64,000 nt of DNA from Blastomussa wellsi (GCA_947652115.1 OX393568.1:9877270-9941269); one strand, 5' to 3'. Positions 1-11,465 are shown, counted from the first letter of the stretch. Made by a program: numbers and translations. The notes: generated by a model from the letters alone, not told the origin.

Positions 1-867
1 AGAGACGTAGAGATAAGTCAAGTGTCCAAGGATGTAAACTCTGCCCAGACTATCCTGCAACTTAAGAGGATCTTCAGTCGACATGGGATTCCAGACATCT
101 TATTTAGCGACAACGGCCCGCAATTTGATTCACGTGAGTTCACCACCTTTTCCACAGACTGGCAGTTTCAGCACATAACCTCATCTCCAAGATACCCCCA
201 GTCCAACGGAGAAGTGGAAAGGGCGGTCCAAACTATGAAGACGGTCTTGAATAAGAGTAGTGACGAATACTTGGCCCTCCTGAACTACAGAGATACTCCA
301 TTGCATTACGGTTACTCTCCAGTACAATTAAGCATGGGTCGGAAACTTCGTACTAGAGTCCCCTGTCACCCAGATGAACTGAAGCCAGAGACCCCAGACT
401 ATGATCACATCAGAAGAAAAGAGAAGGAGTACCGAGCTAAGATGAAATTCGATTATGACCATAGACACAAAGTAGTAGAGGGAAAGGAACTGTCACCCGG
501 TGACCGTGTTTGGATTCCTGATCTGAAAGCAGAAGAGACAGTAATTAAGCAACACGAGTCTCCAAGATCAGTAGTCATACAGACCCGAAATGGCCAAGTG
601 AGAAGGAATTGGCGGATGACACGAAGAGTTTTTGAGGGAAATCCTCCGGTCTCACCCCAGAATGAAGGCTATGAGAGCCGCGAGCCAATACCAAGAAGAG
701 AGATGAACCCAGATGTACCCTCAGCCAGCCAAGAAGACTATGAAGAACTATCTGTCCCTGAGGACCAACCAGCAGTAGACAAGCCCTTGCAGCCTGAACC
801 TATGCTGACACGCCTTAGACCTAGAGGAGCTCTTAGAAGACCGGACAGACTTATTGAACAATGCTAA
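1..867 (+). CDS. Ty3/gypsy integrase, C-terminal part (open at the window edge)
   Basis: The reading frame is open from base 1, so the gene begins upstream of the window. It holds the second half of a retroviral-type integrase core. The motif SDNGPQF near residue 35 carries the second catalytic Asp, and the catalytic Glu lies in NGEVERAV near residue 68. A basic and acidic tail follows, with GDRVWIPDL (the GPY/F-like module) and a final RPRGALRRPDRL, which is typical of metazoan gypsy polyproteins. Integrase inserts element cDNA into host DNA. The first catalytic Asp and the HHCC zinc finger would lie outside the window. The frame is intact to its TAA, so this copy is fairly young. The family call is certain; the exact lineage is not. 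Confidence 0.9.
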   Translation, partial: RDVEISQVSKDVNSAQTILQLKRIFSRHGIPDILFSDNGPQFDSREFTTFSTDWQFQHITSSPRYPQSNGEVERAVQTMKTVLNKSSDEYLALLNYRDTPLHYGYSPVQLSMGRKLRTRVPCHPDELKPETPDYDHIRRKEKEYRAKMKFDYDHRHKVVEGKELSPGDRVWIPDLKAEETVIKQHESPRSVVIQTRNGQVRRNWRMTRRVFEGNPPVSPQNEGYESREPIPRREMNPDVPSASQEDYEELSVPEDQPAVDKPLQPEPMLTRLRPRGALRRPDRLIEQC

Positions 868-1091
868 GATTAGTTTCACTCAGGACACTTGAGAACAGTG
901 ATGTCCTTATTGACATTTAGTTAATTTAAAAAAAGGAAGATGTAGTAACATGAAGTCCTAACTGACCGCTGACCGGCAGTAGCGATGTGGGAGAGTGGTT
1001 CGTGTTGTCGTTGGTTCTAGCTGTATGAATCGATCGTATTAAAGCATGTTGTGTTTATGCCTGTCGTCTTGGTACCTTTACGGACCCAACA
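868..1091 (+). repeat. 3' end of the first gypsy element: PPT and short LTR
   Basis: After the integrase stop comes a short untranslated stretch and a purine tract (AAAAAAAGGAAGA, ending at 940) that fits a polypurine tract. A putative LTR follows at 941-1091. It starts TGTAGTAACA, ends ACCCAACA and contains an ATTAAA polyadenylation-like site near 1038. At about 151 bp it is very short. The 5' LTR lies outside the window, so the borders are inferred from the PPT and the TG...CA ends only. Confidence 0.65.
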
Positions 1092-2374
1092 CGTATCTCA
1101 CTAGACTGCAGCTTGCAAGTATGATCTTTTCGTAGGAATGACTGTGTACCATGGATGAAGTCATCTTCGGAAATATATAAAATTACCCTTCAATTCAAAT
1201 AAATCAAATATTAACTTGTAAGGTAAAAAACACCAAAGAGTTAATAATAAACAAGGATGGCTTCCAAGGAGGAAGATTTGGAAGGATTGTAATTGACAAA
1301 CTGTCCATGCAAGATGTGTCATTGACAACGCTTCTTAACATTTTCGATTTATTCTTTCAGATTATTTCTATTTTGTAATTTTCACGTAACATAATAGAAG
1401 AAAGAGAAAGGAAAAAGGTAAATAGGAATTAATTCGGCAAACAAACTAGATTTTGGATTGTAATAGTTCTCAAAGCAGTCATCATTACGATCATTACGAT
1501 CGTGGAATTCTATTTATATTGAATAACCTAGTTAATTGTTTTTTTTTCCGTTTTGGTTTTTTATTTGACAACGTTATTACGATTAGGTGTATGTTGAGAA
1601 AATGGTTTTCTAATTACCTATTTTAAAGTCCAGCAGAAACCATCTGTAGCAGAAATAGAAATGCGTTAGATCGCCATTCTGTTGAAGATGTTAGGTTCAA
1701 ACATTTCCGGGTTGAGAATCTGCACAGGATAAGAGAAAATCAAAACCACCTTGTAACAGGACATTAGCTGCGTCAGGAACTTCTAAGCCTAATTCCTGAA
1801 TTGGTTTCCTCTCTGACTCATCACACAAATACTAACAATGAATAAAACATAATTGAATCAATGATCGCATGTTTGCAAAATGCGCGTCCATAGCTCCGCC
1901 ATGTAGAAAGTTGTTGTTCATTCTTTGCATGAGATCCATGGAACAGCTGTAAGTTAGCGCCTCTGGAAAGAACATGGAAACAACATTCGAGTAAATAACT
2001 TGGGTAATATACGCTCATTTCTAAAGTTAACGAGTAAACATCCTTGTTTGTTAGGTTTTATCTCAAAAAAATATGGCAAAATGAAGAGGGAATCAGAAAT
2101 TTGGGTTACATTTGGGTTTGCCAAAAGCGGTGCACCTTCCTTGGTGCTGTGCCTTGTCATGGCAGGGAGGCTTGTGTGCCCTTATGATCCTCAAAGCTGT
2201 ATCGGCGGGAGCCTTGTGCTCCTGGTAGGTCTAACCACGCCGGGTAGGTCTGTAGGTGAGTGATCAGACAAAACAACATCCTGGCCTTCCAGGTTGGGGT
2301 TTGAGCGTGGGGTCAGCAACCCTACCTCATAAATTTCACTGCTGGAAGCTGCCAGGCCGACGAACATCTTTTCT
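1092..2374. other. No gene seen
   Basis: A+T-rich DNA with stops in all frames and no recognisable protein. There is a short ATCATTACG direct repeat near 1480-1500. Nothing else can be supported. Confidence 0.6.
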
Positions 2375-2640
2375 CATTGTGGTTGCGTGGTTGCGGAGCG
2401 GTTGCGAAGTGGTGGGGGAGCGGTTGCGAAGTGGTGGCGGTGGGTGTGGAGGGGTGGCAGGGGTTGGCAAGGGGTGGCAGCGGGTTGGTAGCGGGTTGGC
2501 TTGCCCAGAATCTCAAAACAGTGTGTGACAAACGCAAACACAAGTAAAAAAATCGCGTGACCCGCCAAGCGAGCGAATATGACGTTCACAAAACATGTGT
2601 GTCAAACGCAAACACAAAACCGCCAAAGCAAGCGGTGTGC
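2375..2640 (+). repeat. Left inverted repeat of the Polinton A region
   Basis: The outer part is a G-rich minisatellite built on GGTTGCGAAGTGG and GGGGTGGCAG. The inner part holds two copies of a CAAACGCAAACACAA unit. The same arrangement occurs in reverse complement at 15213-15460, with the G-rich part again on the outside. Polinton genes lie between the two copies, so they fit terminal inverted repeats, although the repeat could also be a widespread subterminal minisatellite. No clear target-site duplication was found. Confidence 0.55.
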
Positions 2641-2781
2641 CACAAATAATATTCCCTGTTGAAGAAATGCCCGAACAAGCTTTTTTTGTTTGAGCAACCA
2701 TGGTCAAATATTTAAAAATACATTTGATCCGCGCTGACATCATGGGTTTTTTCCCAAATATCATGTGAACAGCCAACTGAA

Positions 2782-2934
2782 ACAATAACTTTTCACGTGC
2801 TAAACAATAGATGCATACCAAATCTCCCTAGCAATGCACTGTTTGAAAAGTAAATTTTAAATCTATTAATACATTTTCAGTTGCTAGGGAGATTTGGTAT
2901 GCATTCTGTTGTTTAGCACGTGAGAAGTTATTGT
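2782..2934. repeat. Palindromic hairpin (MITE-like)
   Basis: Two arms of about 52 bp (2782-2834 and 2881-2934) are near-perfect reverse complements. Each contains the block GCTAAACAA / TTGTTTAGC next to CACGTG, and CTAGGGAGATTTGG in one orientation or the other. The loop is about 46 nt. It looks like a foldback element. The rest of 2641-3275 has no supported gene. Confidence 0.75.
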
Positions 2935-3275
2935 GTTCTTATACGTTCCACGTGAGGTCAGAAACCGGAAGTTCTAGATCATTCTGTTTTGAACGGAAGC
3001 GGATACTTTGATAACTCAGAGAGAAAGCGACATGTTTTTGTTTATTCATATCATTGCATACGCAATTTATGAACTTTCTTCACCGCCTCTACTGAATGAT
3101 GTAAGAAGAATAACATACGAGTGTGTTCAGGCTATTGAAGAGGCACAGAAACGAGCTTTGATTAACCCAAAAGTTTAAGACAACTCTTACAATATTTTTT
3201 AGGCCGGTCACGCGTGACAGACGCGTCTATTTTTAATAACATTCAGAGAGATTTTTGTGTTTTTCGAAACAAAGT

Positions 3276-3917
3276 TTAGTTCAAATTTGTGGTGGACGCC
3301 GACAGTTTTTTTCGAAGCTCTTCCCGAAGCTCGTGGCGAACCTGTTTTTTTATCATTTCAATATCTGGAGAATCAGACGGTTTTTCCGCGAAGTTTTCAC
3401 GCAGCTTCTCTTTAAGTTCACGATATTTTTGAATTTCACGTGTTATTTTTTTGAATTCAGAGTCGGAAACATTGCCGCCATCAAGAGCCTGAGAGGCGCT
3501 GCCTTTTATCGAGTCATGCTTTGAAAGAGCCATAGCATGAATTTTAGTGTGCTTTTTAATTTTCCTCTCAAGTTTCTTGTTTACCACTTACTGGCCTGTT
3601 GAAGCAAAACCTGAAAGGGCTGCTATTCCCGCTATAGGCGCTCCAACTACAATTTCGACACCAGTGAGTGAAGTTGCAACGGCCTCAGAAGACAGGGCGA
3701 CAGAAACAGCGCCAAGAGACGCCACTGAATAGTGAATCATTTTGCGGGCTTTCTTGTATTTTTTCCATACAAGCCTCCGATGTTCAACCTCATCGGAAAT
3801 TTCTTTTTCAATTTTGCTGATCTCAGTAAGCCGGAAATTTTCTGGGGTTCTTTCCAGGGGAAGCTGTGGATAAATATTTTCAGGCGGAGCACTTGGTAAC
3901 ACATTTGTCGAAGACAT
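3276..3917 (-). pseudogene. Polinton-associated small membrane protein, one in-frame stop
   Basis: Two open stretches (3917-3591 and 3587-3276) are one frame separated by a single TAA at 3588-3590, giving about 212 codons. The N-terminus is Pro-rich (SAPPENIYPQLP), followed by a charged helix and a hydrophobic Ala/Val/Gly-rich segment that looks membrane-spanning. After the stop comes a long charged region likely to be coiled coil. This architecture (SAPP/YP motif, hydrophobic middle, KLE-rich helical tail) recurs next to Polinton genes in cnidarian and bivalve genomes as an uncharacterised protein. That is recollection and was not searched. The start codon lies inside the palindrome at 3915-3948. 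Function is unknown. Confidence 0.6.
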
Positions 3918-3948
3918 GGTATAATAAATTTTAATTTATTATACCATG
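3915..3948. promoter_or_regulatory. Perfect palindrome over the start codon, possible bidirectional promoter
   Basis: Fifteen-base arms CATGGTATAATAAAT and ATTTATTATACCATG are exact reverse complements around a 4-nt centre. Each arm ends in an ATG pointing outward. The left ATG starts the small Polinton protein. The right one would start a + strand gene now replaced by a gypsy insertion. TATAAT/TTATTA cores in both arms fit a divergent promoter, but activity is inferred only. Confidence 0.5.
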
Positions 3949-3965
3949 CAAAATTACGGCGAATT

Positions 3966-4671
3966 CTTCGCGTACATTACCGAGAGAAAGCTGCATCTGA
4001 GGTGTACCAACAGCTTGCAACCGTATGCCAGCAAAGCAATGAATCACCACAACAATTCTTACTCCGTGTTTTGGACCTGCGCAACAAGGTGAATTTTGCC
4101 AGTCAGGAATCAGATAGTGAGATCTTTCGAAACTGGTCTTCGTGATGATATTTTAGCATCCAATCTGAGAGCAACTCTTCGCACCCAGGGGCTGACCGAT
4201 GAGGAACTGATGAAACAAGTAAATGAATTAGCTTCACAGCAAGACGAGCGAAACACAAAATTGGCAACAGAGAGCCAAAAGAAGACCAGGGTGAATGCTT
4301 GTGAGGTCCCCAAGGAGGGAGAACAGAGAACCAAGAATACAGGTGCAGATGGGAGCCAACAGATTCTTTTGGAAATCCGGCAGATGAAATCAGAGATAAA
4401 TGACCTCAAAGGTAGATTTAATGCCCAGGGAGGCCGAGTGGCGAAACCAAACTGGAGCCGATCCTCCTACCGAGGCCGCGGAGACACTAACCTACCAAAG
4501 TACCCAAGTTGGGGTTGCCAGAGTTGTAAAGAGCGTGGAAGAGGAGAGGAATGTGACCACTGTTTTGCTTGCGGTAATCCTGGACATGTAGCTCGTGATT
4601 GTACTGCAAGGCGGAGGCAGAGCGGTCGCCAGGGAAACGACCGGCGACTATTCCGGAGGGACACAGAATAG
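3966..4671 (+). pseudogene. gag: Ty3/gypsy Gag (5'-truncated, one frameshift)
   Basis: Gag packages element RNA into virus-like particles. From about 3966 one frame reads capsid-like sequence (YQQLATVCQQ, QFLLRVLDLRNKV). Near 4100-4125 the frame changes to the one running to the TAG at 4669-4671. The later part has a charged coiled region and a nucleocapsid zinc knuckle [14 protein letters not shown] (C-x2-C-x4-H-x4-C) at about 4563-4604, preceded by another Cys cluster. There is no 5' LTR or primer-binding site. The element is joined directly to Polinton sequence near 3966, so its 5' end was lost. Gag overlaps the pol frame. Confidence 0.8.
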
Positions 4672-7600
4672 TCGACAGTATCAGTTGCAAGTCCCATCGA
4701 TGTAATGGCTGTGGCAAAGTTCAGTTGGAGAGCACAAAGTTCTTGCAATGTTCAAAGTGTAAGGCCGTAAAATACTGTAGTCGGGATTGTCAATGGAAAC
4801 ATTGGTCTGACCACAAAGTGTTATGCAGTGCAATTTCACACCTGTCAAGCAAAGCAGAACCAAAGACTCTGGATCCTAGTGATGGTACCTTTATTAGTCA
4901 TCTGACACCACAACAGCATGATACAATGGTAGGATTGGTTGGGAAAAGATGCACTGTAAAGGGAGAGATTAATGGTCATTCAGTAGAGGTACTTTGGGAC
5001 ACAGGTGCCCAGGTCTCGATAGTATCCCGTGAATTCTTAAGGAGGAATTTTCCTGGTGTTTATGTTAAAGAGATTTCAGAGTTACTTAACACTGAGCTGA
5101 ACTTAACTGCTGCTAACGGTAGCAAGATGCCATACATAGGATGGGTGGAACTGAATTTCAAACTGTCGTCTAGCAAAAATGATTTGAAAGTGCCATTTCT
5201 TGTTACAGAACAACATTTGGACTCCCCCCTAATTGGTTTTAATGTTATAGAAGAAATTGTTAAAGACAGTAATGGAGATGTTGCATTGAATCAAGCTATC
5301 ACTTCCAGCTTCACTGAACTGGACAGCCAGACAGTCCCAGTATTTGTGAATTTTATTGAGAACCTCAATCAAGAGGAACTTTGGTTTCTTAAAACTACCA
5401 AACGTGACATCACTCTCCCACCTAAGGAAAGCCAGAGGGTCACCTGCAGGGCAAATACAGGACCAGTGCAAAGAAATACACCAGTACTGTTTGAACCAGA
5501 CGAGGGCAGCCCATGGCCGAATGGGTTGGAGGTCTCGGAGACATTACTGACCGTAAAGAAAGGAAAATCCAGTCAAGTGGACATTGAAATTACCAATAAG
5601 ACCAACCATGCAATAGTACTTCGGGGGCGGACCCTACTTGGCCGACTACAACTTGTCCAGTCGGTGACACCTGTTGAAGTAAAGATTAAAGAGCCTACCA
5701 GTAGCACCCAAGCAAAGGGGGCACAACTACCAGCTACGGAGCCAGCCCAGATACGTGATGGGGAGCCAGAGGGGATACCAATGGGTATTCCCTCGCAGAT
5801 CAAGGACATAGACCTGGAAGGTCTGACCCCTACCCAGAAAGAAATGGCTTTAAAGTTACTTACTAAAGAAGCTGATTCCTTTGCTAAAGATGATAATGAC
5901 ATTGGATGTATCCCTGATCTTCAACTTGACTTGAATTTGGAGGACCAAACACCTGTACAGAAGAACTATGTGACAGTACCCAAACCGCTCTATGGAGAGG
6001 TTAAGGCTTGCATTGAAGATTTGTTGAACAGGAACTTTATCAAGAAATCATCATCCTCATACAGCTCTCCGGTTGTTTGTGTAAGAAAAAAAGACCAAAG
6101 TTTACGGCTGTGTGTGGACTTTAGAGCGCTTAACAAGAAGACACGACCCGACCGTCACCCTATACCCAGAATACAGGAAACACTGGATAACCTTGGTGGC
6201 AATGCCTGGTTTTCTGTCCTTGACCAGGGGAAGGCTTACCACCAAGGGTTCATGAGTCCAAACAGCCAGCCTTTGACAGCATTTATTACTCCATGGGGCC
6301 CTTATGAATGGGTCCGAATACCATTCGGCCTATCTCGAGCACCTGGAGCATTCCAGCGTTTTATGGAGAACTGTCTGGGTGAACTGAGAGACACTGTTTG
6401 TGTACCGTATCTAGACGATATTATTATCTTCAGTGCCACATTTGAGGAACACATTGAAAACATGCGCAAGGTTCTTCGACGGTTGAGAGAACACGGAGTC
6501 AAATTAAAACCTAGGAAATGTAAACTGTTTAAGAGGGAGGTTACATTCCTTGGTCGTGTTGTGTCAGAGGAGGGTTACAAACTCGATCCGTCCAGTATCA
6601 AAGCAGTCCTCGCTCTTAGAGACTCTCCTCCAAGGACAGTAAATGAAGTGCGCAAACTCATGGGTCTCCTGAATTATTACCGCAGATATGTTAAGGACTT
6701 TTCCAGAATTGCCAAGCCTATTTATGATCTGGTGAAGACACCTGGTCAAACTCTGAAGGACATTCAGCGAGATAAATCTAGAAAGGACCACAATGGTCAG
6801 TTGCCTGCGAAACACCCTGTGGATTGGACTGACAATCATCAAGCTGCCTTGCATACATTGATTGACTCTATTACAAGTGCTCCGGTTATGGCGTATCCAG
6901 ACTTTGAGAAACCATTTGTTCTTCATACCGATGCCTCAAAGGACGGGCTAGGTGCCGTTTTGTATCAGTGTCAGAATGGCCTTCTTTGCGTTGTTGCATA
7001 TGGCTCCCGCAGTTTGACCGCAGCGGAGAAGAATTACCATCTTCACTCCGGGAAGTTGGAGTTTTTGGCGCTTAAGTGGGCGATCTGTGATCAGTTCCGA
7101 GATTATCTTTACTACGCACCCAGTTTTAAGGTGTACACTGATAACAACCCACTTACCTACGTGTTATCGTCTGCAAAACGGAATGCCACTGGCCTGCGTT
7201 GGATTGGGGAGTTAGCTGATTTCAATTTCACTATTCACTACCGCCCTGGAAAAGCCAACATTGATGCTGATACTTTATCTCGAATGCCACTTGATGACAC
7301 CACTTACACGGAAATACTACCACAGGATGTCCTTCAAACTGTTGCATGTTCAGCGAAAGCCTAAGACCAAGGTCAAGTGAACTGGGTGTCAGCCCTTACA
7401 GGGGACCACATTGTCCTACCAACTGACCCCGTTGGGACTGTTGAACCTACAGTATCAAATGTGGACGTAAAACAGGCACAAACCACTGACCAGGTTGTTC
7501 GCCGAGTGGGTAATTTAATTCAGCGTGGCCAGCGACCAACAGCGAGAGAGAGAAAACGGGAGTTAAAGGAGACACAACTTCTTCTGCATGAATGGGATAG

Positions 7601-9507
7601 CCTTTCTGTTGACCAGAATGGCATACTTAGACGGCGTAAAGGAACTAGGACTCAAATTATTGTACCCAAACAGCTTCGTCCAATCATCCTCAAGGAACTT
7701 CATGAAAACATGGGCCACCTTGGAGTAGACCGCACACTAGGTCTGGCTAGAGAGCGCTTCTACTGGCCTCACATGCAAAGAGACATTGAGCACCACATTG
7801 GACATGTCTGTCAGTGTGTTAAACAAAAGGTCCCCCCGCTGAAGACCAGAGCTCCGTTAAAACCTATTGTGACCACTTCACCTTTTGAACTTGTCAGCAT
7901 TGACTTTCTTCACTTGGAAAAGAGTAGTGGGGGGTATGAGTATATCTTAGTCGTCATGGATCATTTTACACGCTATGCCCAGGCCTATGCCACAAGAAAC
8001 AAGTCAGCTAAGACAGTTGCCCAAAAGCTTTACAGTGATTTTATCCTCCGTTTTGGTTTTCCGCGGAGGATCCACCATGATCAAGGGGGAGAATTTGAAA
8101 ATCGCCTCCATCAGGAACTTGAGAAACTGTGTGGTGTGGAACACTCTCGTACGACCCCCTATCATCCCCAAGGAAACGGTCAGGTAGAGCGATTCAACCG
8201 GACACTCTTGGGAATGCTTCGTACCTTGCCAGAGACCCAAAAATCATGTTGGGCAAAACACTTAAACCATGTGGTACACGCGTATAACTGCACAAGACAT
8301 GAATCTACGGGCTACTCGCCATTCTTCCTCCTTTTTGGTCGACATCCTCGTCTGCCCATAGACTTAATGTTTGGAATTGAAGGTCAAACCAACCATGAGA
8401 ACCATTCACAATATGTTGCAAAGTGGCGAAAAGCAATGACTGAGGCGTATGAGATAGCCGGAAATAAGTCCAGTGAAGCAGGAGTACGAGCCAAACAACG
8501 TCATGACCACTTTGTACGCAGTACCGTATTACTACCTGGTGATAGAGTCCTTGTACGCAATCTTAGTCAACGAGGTGGACCTGGCAAGTTGCGCTCACAT
8601 TGGGAAGATAGAGTTCACATCGTTGTTAGCCGCAAAGGAGAAGATAGTCCTGTGTATGTAGTGAAGCCTGAGACTGACACCGGTGAGAACAGGACCCTAC
8701 ATAGGAACTTGTTATTGCCATGTAACTACCTACCTCTTGACATCCCAAGCAAGACCCACCGTAAGAAAGGAAGAAGAGGCCGCAAACATCAGAATAACAC
8801 TGCTCAACAGATAACTTTACCACAGGTTGAAGACTTATCAGACGGCACAAGTAGTGAGGATGAGTGTACAATCACCCCAAGGACTCCGGACACTGGGCAG
8901 ACCGGACAAGAGATCGTCACAGAAGAGCTCACCAAATCCTTAGTCGAAGAGAAACAGCCTGATGCTAGTCAGACAGAGGATGCAATACCAGGTGGTGGTT
9001 ATCAAGAGTCAACAAGCAGTGAAGAGACTGTTCAGAACGAAATGGAAGAAGCCAGATCTGAGAGTGGAGAGGAGAAAGAGCCTCCAACCCAGTATGAAAA
9101 CAGTCAACCGAGCTCTCCTGAGCTGGAACCTACATGTAGGCCCAGACGACAGACACGCCCACCTACCCTACTGTCGTACAACACACTTGGCAATCCCACC
9201 TACAACTGCCATATCTGCCAACAGTGGTGTTGGAAGTCAGTTACCCCAGTGCTATACCTCTCATCTCACTTGGGGTGCAGGTCCACCTGTTCAACAGTTC
9301 CAGCTACCTTCATACCCACCCTTGTTTCAACATCCAATGATCTTCGGCTACCCAGGAACGTACCTTCAGTATCCATCCCTGCCTCAACCTGTGTTCCAGC
9401 CAGTTAACCAATACCCAGGGCATCCATCTGCCATGTACCAGCCAAGAAGTGTATTTCCTGTAGACGTAAACTCTGGACATGCACCAGTACCTGGCTATGT
9501 TTACTGA
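4599..9507 (+). pseudogene. pol: Ty3/gypsy Pol: MYND finger, protease, RT, RNase H, integrase
   Basis: One polyprotein frame runs from the gag overlap to about 9225, broken by a single TAA at 7362-7364. Codon-frame numbering from 4599 gives these domains in order. A MYND-type zinc finger lies at residues 35-76 (CNGCG, CSKC, YCSRDC, HKVLC). An aspartic protease has DTGAQ near 133. Reverse transcriptase has [10 protein letters not shown] and the catalytic YLDD near 604. RNase H has [10 protein letters not shown] near 775. After the stop comes an integrase zinc-binding region with the H-H-C-C pattern near 7700-7810, then catalytic Asp in SIDFLH, Asp in HDQGGEF and Glu in QVERFN. Near 9225 the frame shifts +1 and a Pro/Tyr-rich tail runs to 9507. 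Integrase and RT motifs are intact, so the lesions are few. Confidence 0.9.
4632..4674 (+). promoter_or_regulatory. -1 ribosomal frameshift signal between Gag and Pol
   Basis: The heptamer GGGAAAC (4632-4638) lies in the gag frame as G GGA AAC, the X XXY YYZ phase needed for -1 slippage. Pol is in the -1 frame. After a 6-nt spacer (GACCGG), a perfect 9-bp stem forms between CGACTATTC (4645-4653) and GAATAGTCG (4666-4674) with a 12-nt loop. The gag stop codon sits in the 3' arm of this stem. GGGAAAC is an established slippery site in retroviruses. Use in this element is inferred from heptamer, phase, spacing and stem together. Confidence 0.8.
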
Positions 9508-10025
9508 AAGAACGTTAAGTTAATTGATAAACAAAAAAAACTGCGCACTTAGTTTTCCGATTCCTCGTGCTATAAATGAACACTTTCAATGATACAGAGT
9601 GTATCCTAAAAACAGGAGATGTTACCGTCAAAGTCAGTTGCTGCAGCCTTGTGTAAGAGAGTTATAAGTCAGGATCCTGCTAAGAAGTATAGTGAATTGT
9701 AAGAGATATTTGTAACCTTCGGTAATATTTCCCATATAGGTCTAATTCCTAGAAGTGTGTACTATTTCACACATGCAGTTTATGTGCAAGTGTCGAGGAC
9801 GACACTTTTTCTTTGGAGGGGAAGATTGTTAGGGCGTAAACATAAAGCCCGTGTTTCGTGGCGTGACCTAAAGTTCGTGAATTTCGTGATGCGTGACATG
9901 ATGACGTAGAGCATGTACATCCGGGACAGAAAACACGAGGAAAGAACGTTCAAAAACGTTGTAAGCGGACTGGATGCATGTGTGTGAAATACATGGTTGA
10001 AGTGCTAAGAGTTTACTGTGTTTTA
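9508..10025 (+). repeat. 3' untranslated region, PPT and 3' LTR fragment of the gypsy element
   Basis: About 300 bases of non-coding DNA follow the pol tail. A purine tract GGAGGGGAAGA (9815-9825) precedes TGTTAGGGCG at 9827, the likely LTR start. The LTR-like sequence continues to about 10025, where antisense gag-protease coding sequence begins. The true LTR end cannot be placed because the partner LTR is missing. Confidence 0.6.
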
Positions 10026-11403
10026 TGGCGTTATAATGGGGCACGGGTAACACTCGTAATACTTTAAGTTTCTCTGCTGTGTTCCTGCCAAGCAATGGCT
10101 TTCCGGTATTTTTGATGACCGTGAATTCATCCACACACCCCTCTCCGCTAGCCTCACAAGCTATTTGTGCAACAAATGTTCCCACAACCTCCATTGGTTC
10201 CTTCTGACCATATGCAAACAGCTTCTTGTCTGACACTTTGGATTCACACTTGATATGTTTCTGTTTCAGTTTGTTCCAGGTCCCATAATCAATCAAGTTA
10301 CAAGATGCACCCGAATCAATTAACACATTCTCCAATTCCACTCCACCAACCTTAAGTGTAATTTCTCCAGTTTCCTGCTGTCCTCCGACAACAAATGCAT
10401 ATCCATCTTCTCGGCCAGTTGCTCCATCTTCTACGTGGTAAGTCCTGTTCCTAGCCTGATAGCTTCCCCGAGTGTCACTGGGTGGTGGTTTCGTAGCTTC
10501 CCTCTTCCAACAACAGACTGCAAAATGTCCACGCGTACCACACTTCTCACACTCTTTATCTCTTGCTGGACAGCAAGCATCTTTTGCAAAATGACCAAAA
10601 CGATTGCACTTGAAACATCTTTGTGATTGATCTGCTCCAGGCGTTTTTGTCTTGTGGCTCTGTCCACCTTTCTTTCCTTTCTTTACATTCTGTCCCCTCC
10701 CTTTATTCTGGGATTTCTGCTGCTTGATCCAGTTGACTTGTCCTGTCGGGTGTGTTGGAGACCTATCCATAGATTTCAACTGTACATTAACTGCTTCGTG
10801 GGCTCTTGCAATGCGCTGTAGATCAGCTAACGTGGCACTAGTTTTCTCCAAGAACTTGCTCCTGAGCCTTTGGTCCTGGCGCTTTTCAATAAGTTGGTCC
10901 CGAATCGTTTCATCAACGTCGGTGAACTCGCACGTAATCGCCTTCTGCCTCAACCTGCACACAAACTGATCGACTTTCTCTCCGTTCTGTTGCTCCATTT
11001 GTCTGAATACATGCCGTTCGAAGGAAACATTAACTTTCGGTACGAAATATTCGTCCAGAATCTCTATTACATCCTTGTAGGGCTTCAGTTCTCCCTCTGT
11101 GGCTGCGAGTGTATAGTATAAGTCTTGCAGTTCCGTTCCCGCGGTGTGTAACAGTAATGCAACTTTCTGTGGATCGCTTGAAATCCCTTTTGCCAGCACA
11201 TACAGCTCGAATGAACGCTTCCAGCGCTTCCAACGCACAGATAAGGTGTTTGGATCTTCCCTGGGATTGAAGCAGGCTAAATTTCGTACTTCCGTTGCTG
11301 AAAACTGGGTCGGTTGAGCTGCTTGACTCCCTGTTGCCTGACTCTCCGCCTGGCCTCCTGTGGCACCCGTTGAGCTCGGTTCTGGGTCTACCATTCTCCT
11401 CAA
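10026..11403 (-). CDS. gag: Second Ty3/gypsy element: Gag-protease, truncated
   Basis: An open frame starts at 11403 and stays open to 9868; its final part below about 10026 is antisense LTR of the neighbour, not real protein. A Gag capsid-like region (WKRWKRSFELYV, then EQFV-type RQKAITCEF helices) leads to a Lys-rich stretch. Two zinc knuckles follow: CFKCNRFGHFAKDACC, a degenerate CCHC with an extra Cys, and CEKCGTRGHFAVCC. The aspartic protease has LIDSGAS and a later GKPLLGR, so Gag and protease share one frame. RT onward is missing; the gene stops where the other gypsy LTR begins, pointing to recombination or deletion between elements in opposite orientation. It is well preserved over the retained part. 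Confidence 0.85.
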
Positions 11404-11465
11404 AAATCTCGCGTCCTTCCGGCGGATTTTCCAAAATAAACACTTACAAAAGCGGAACGACTATT

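Noticed and set aside
2256..2528. Open frames over the G-rich repeat (both strands)
   Set aside because: They are translations of the minisatellite and have no protein character.
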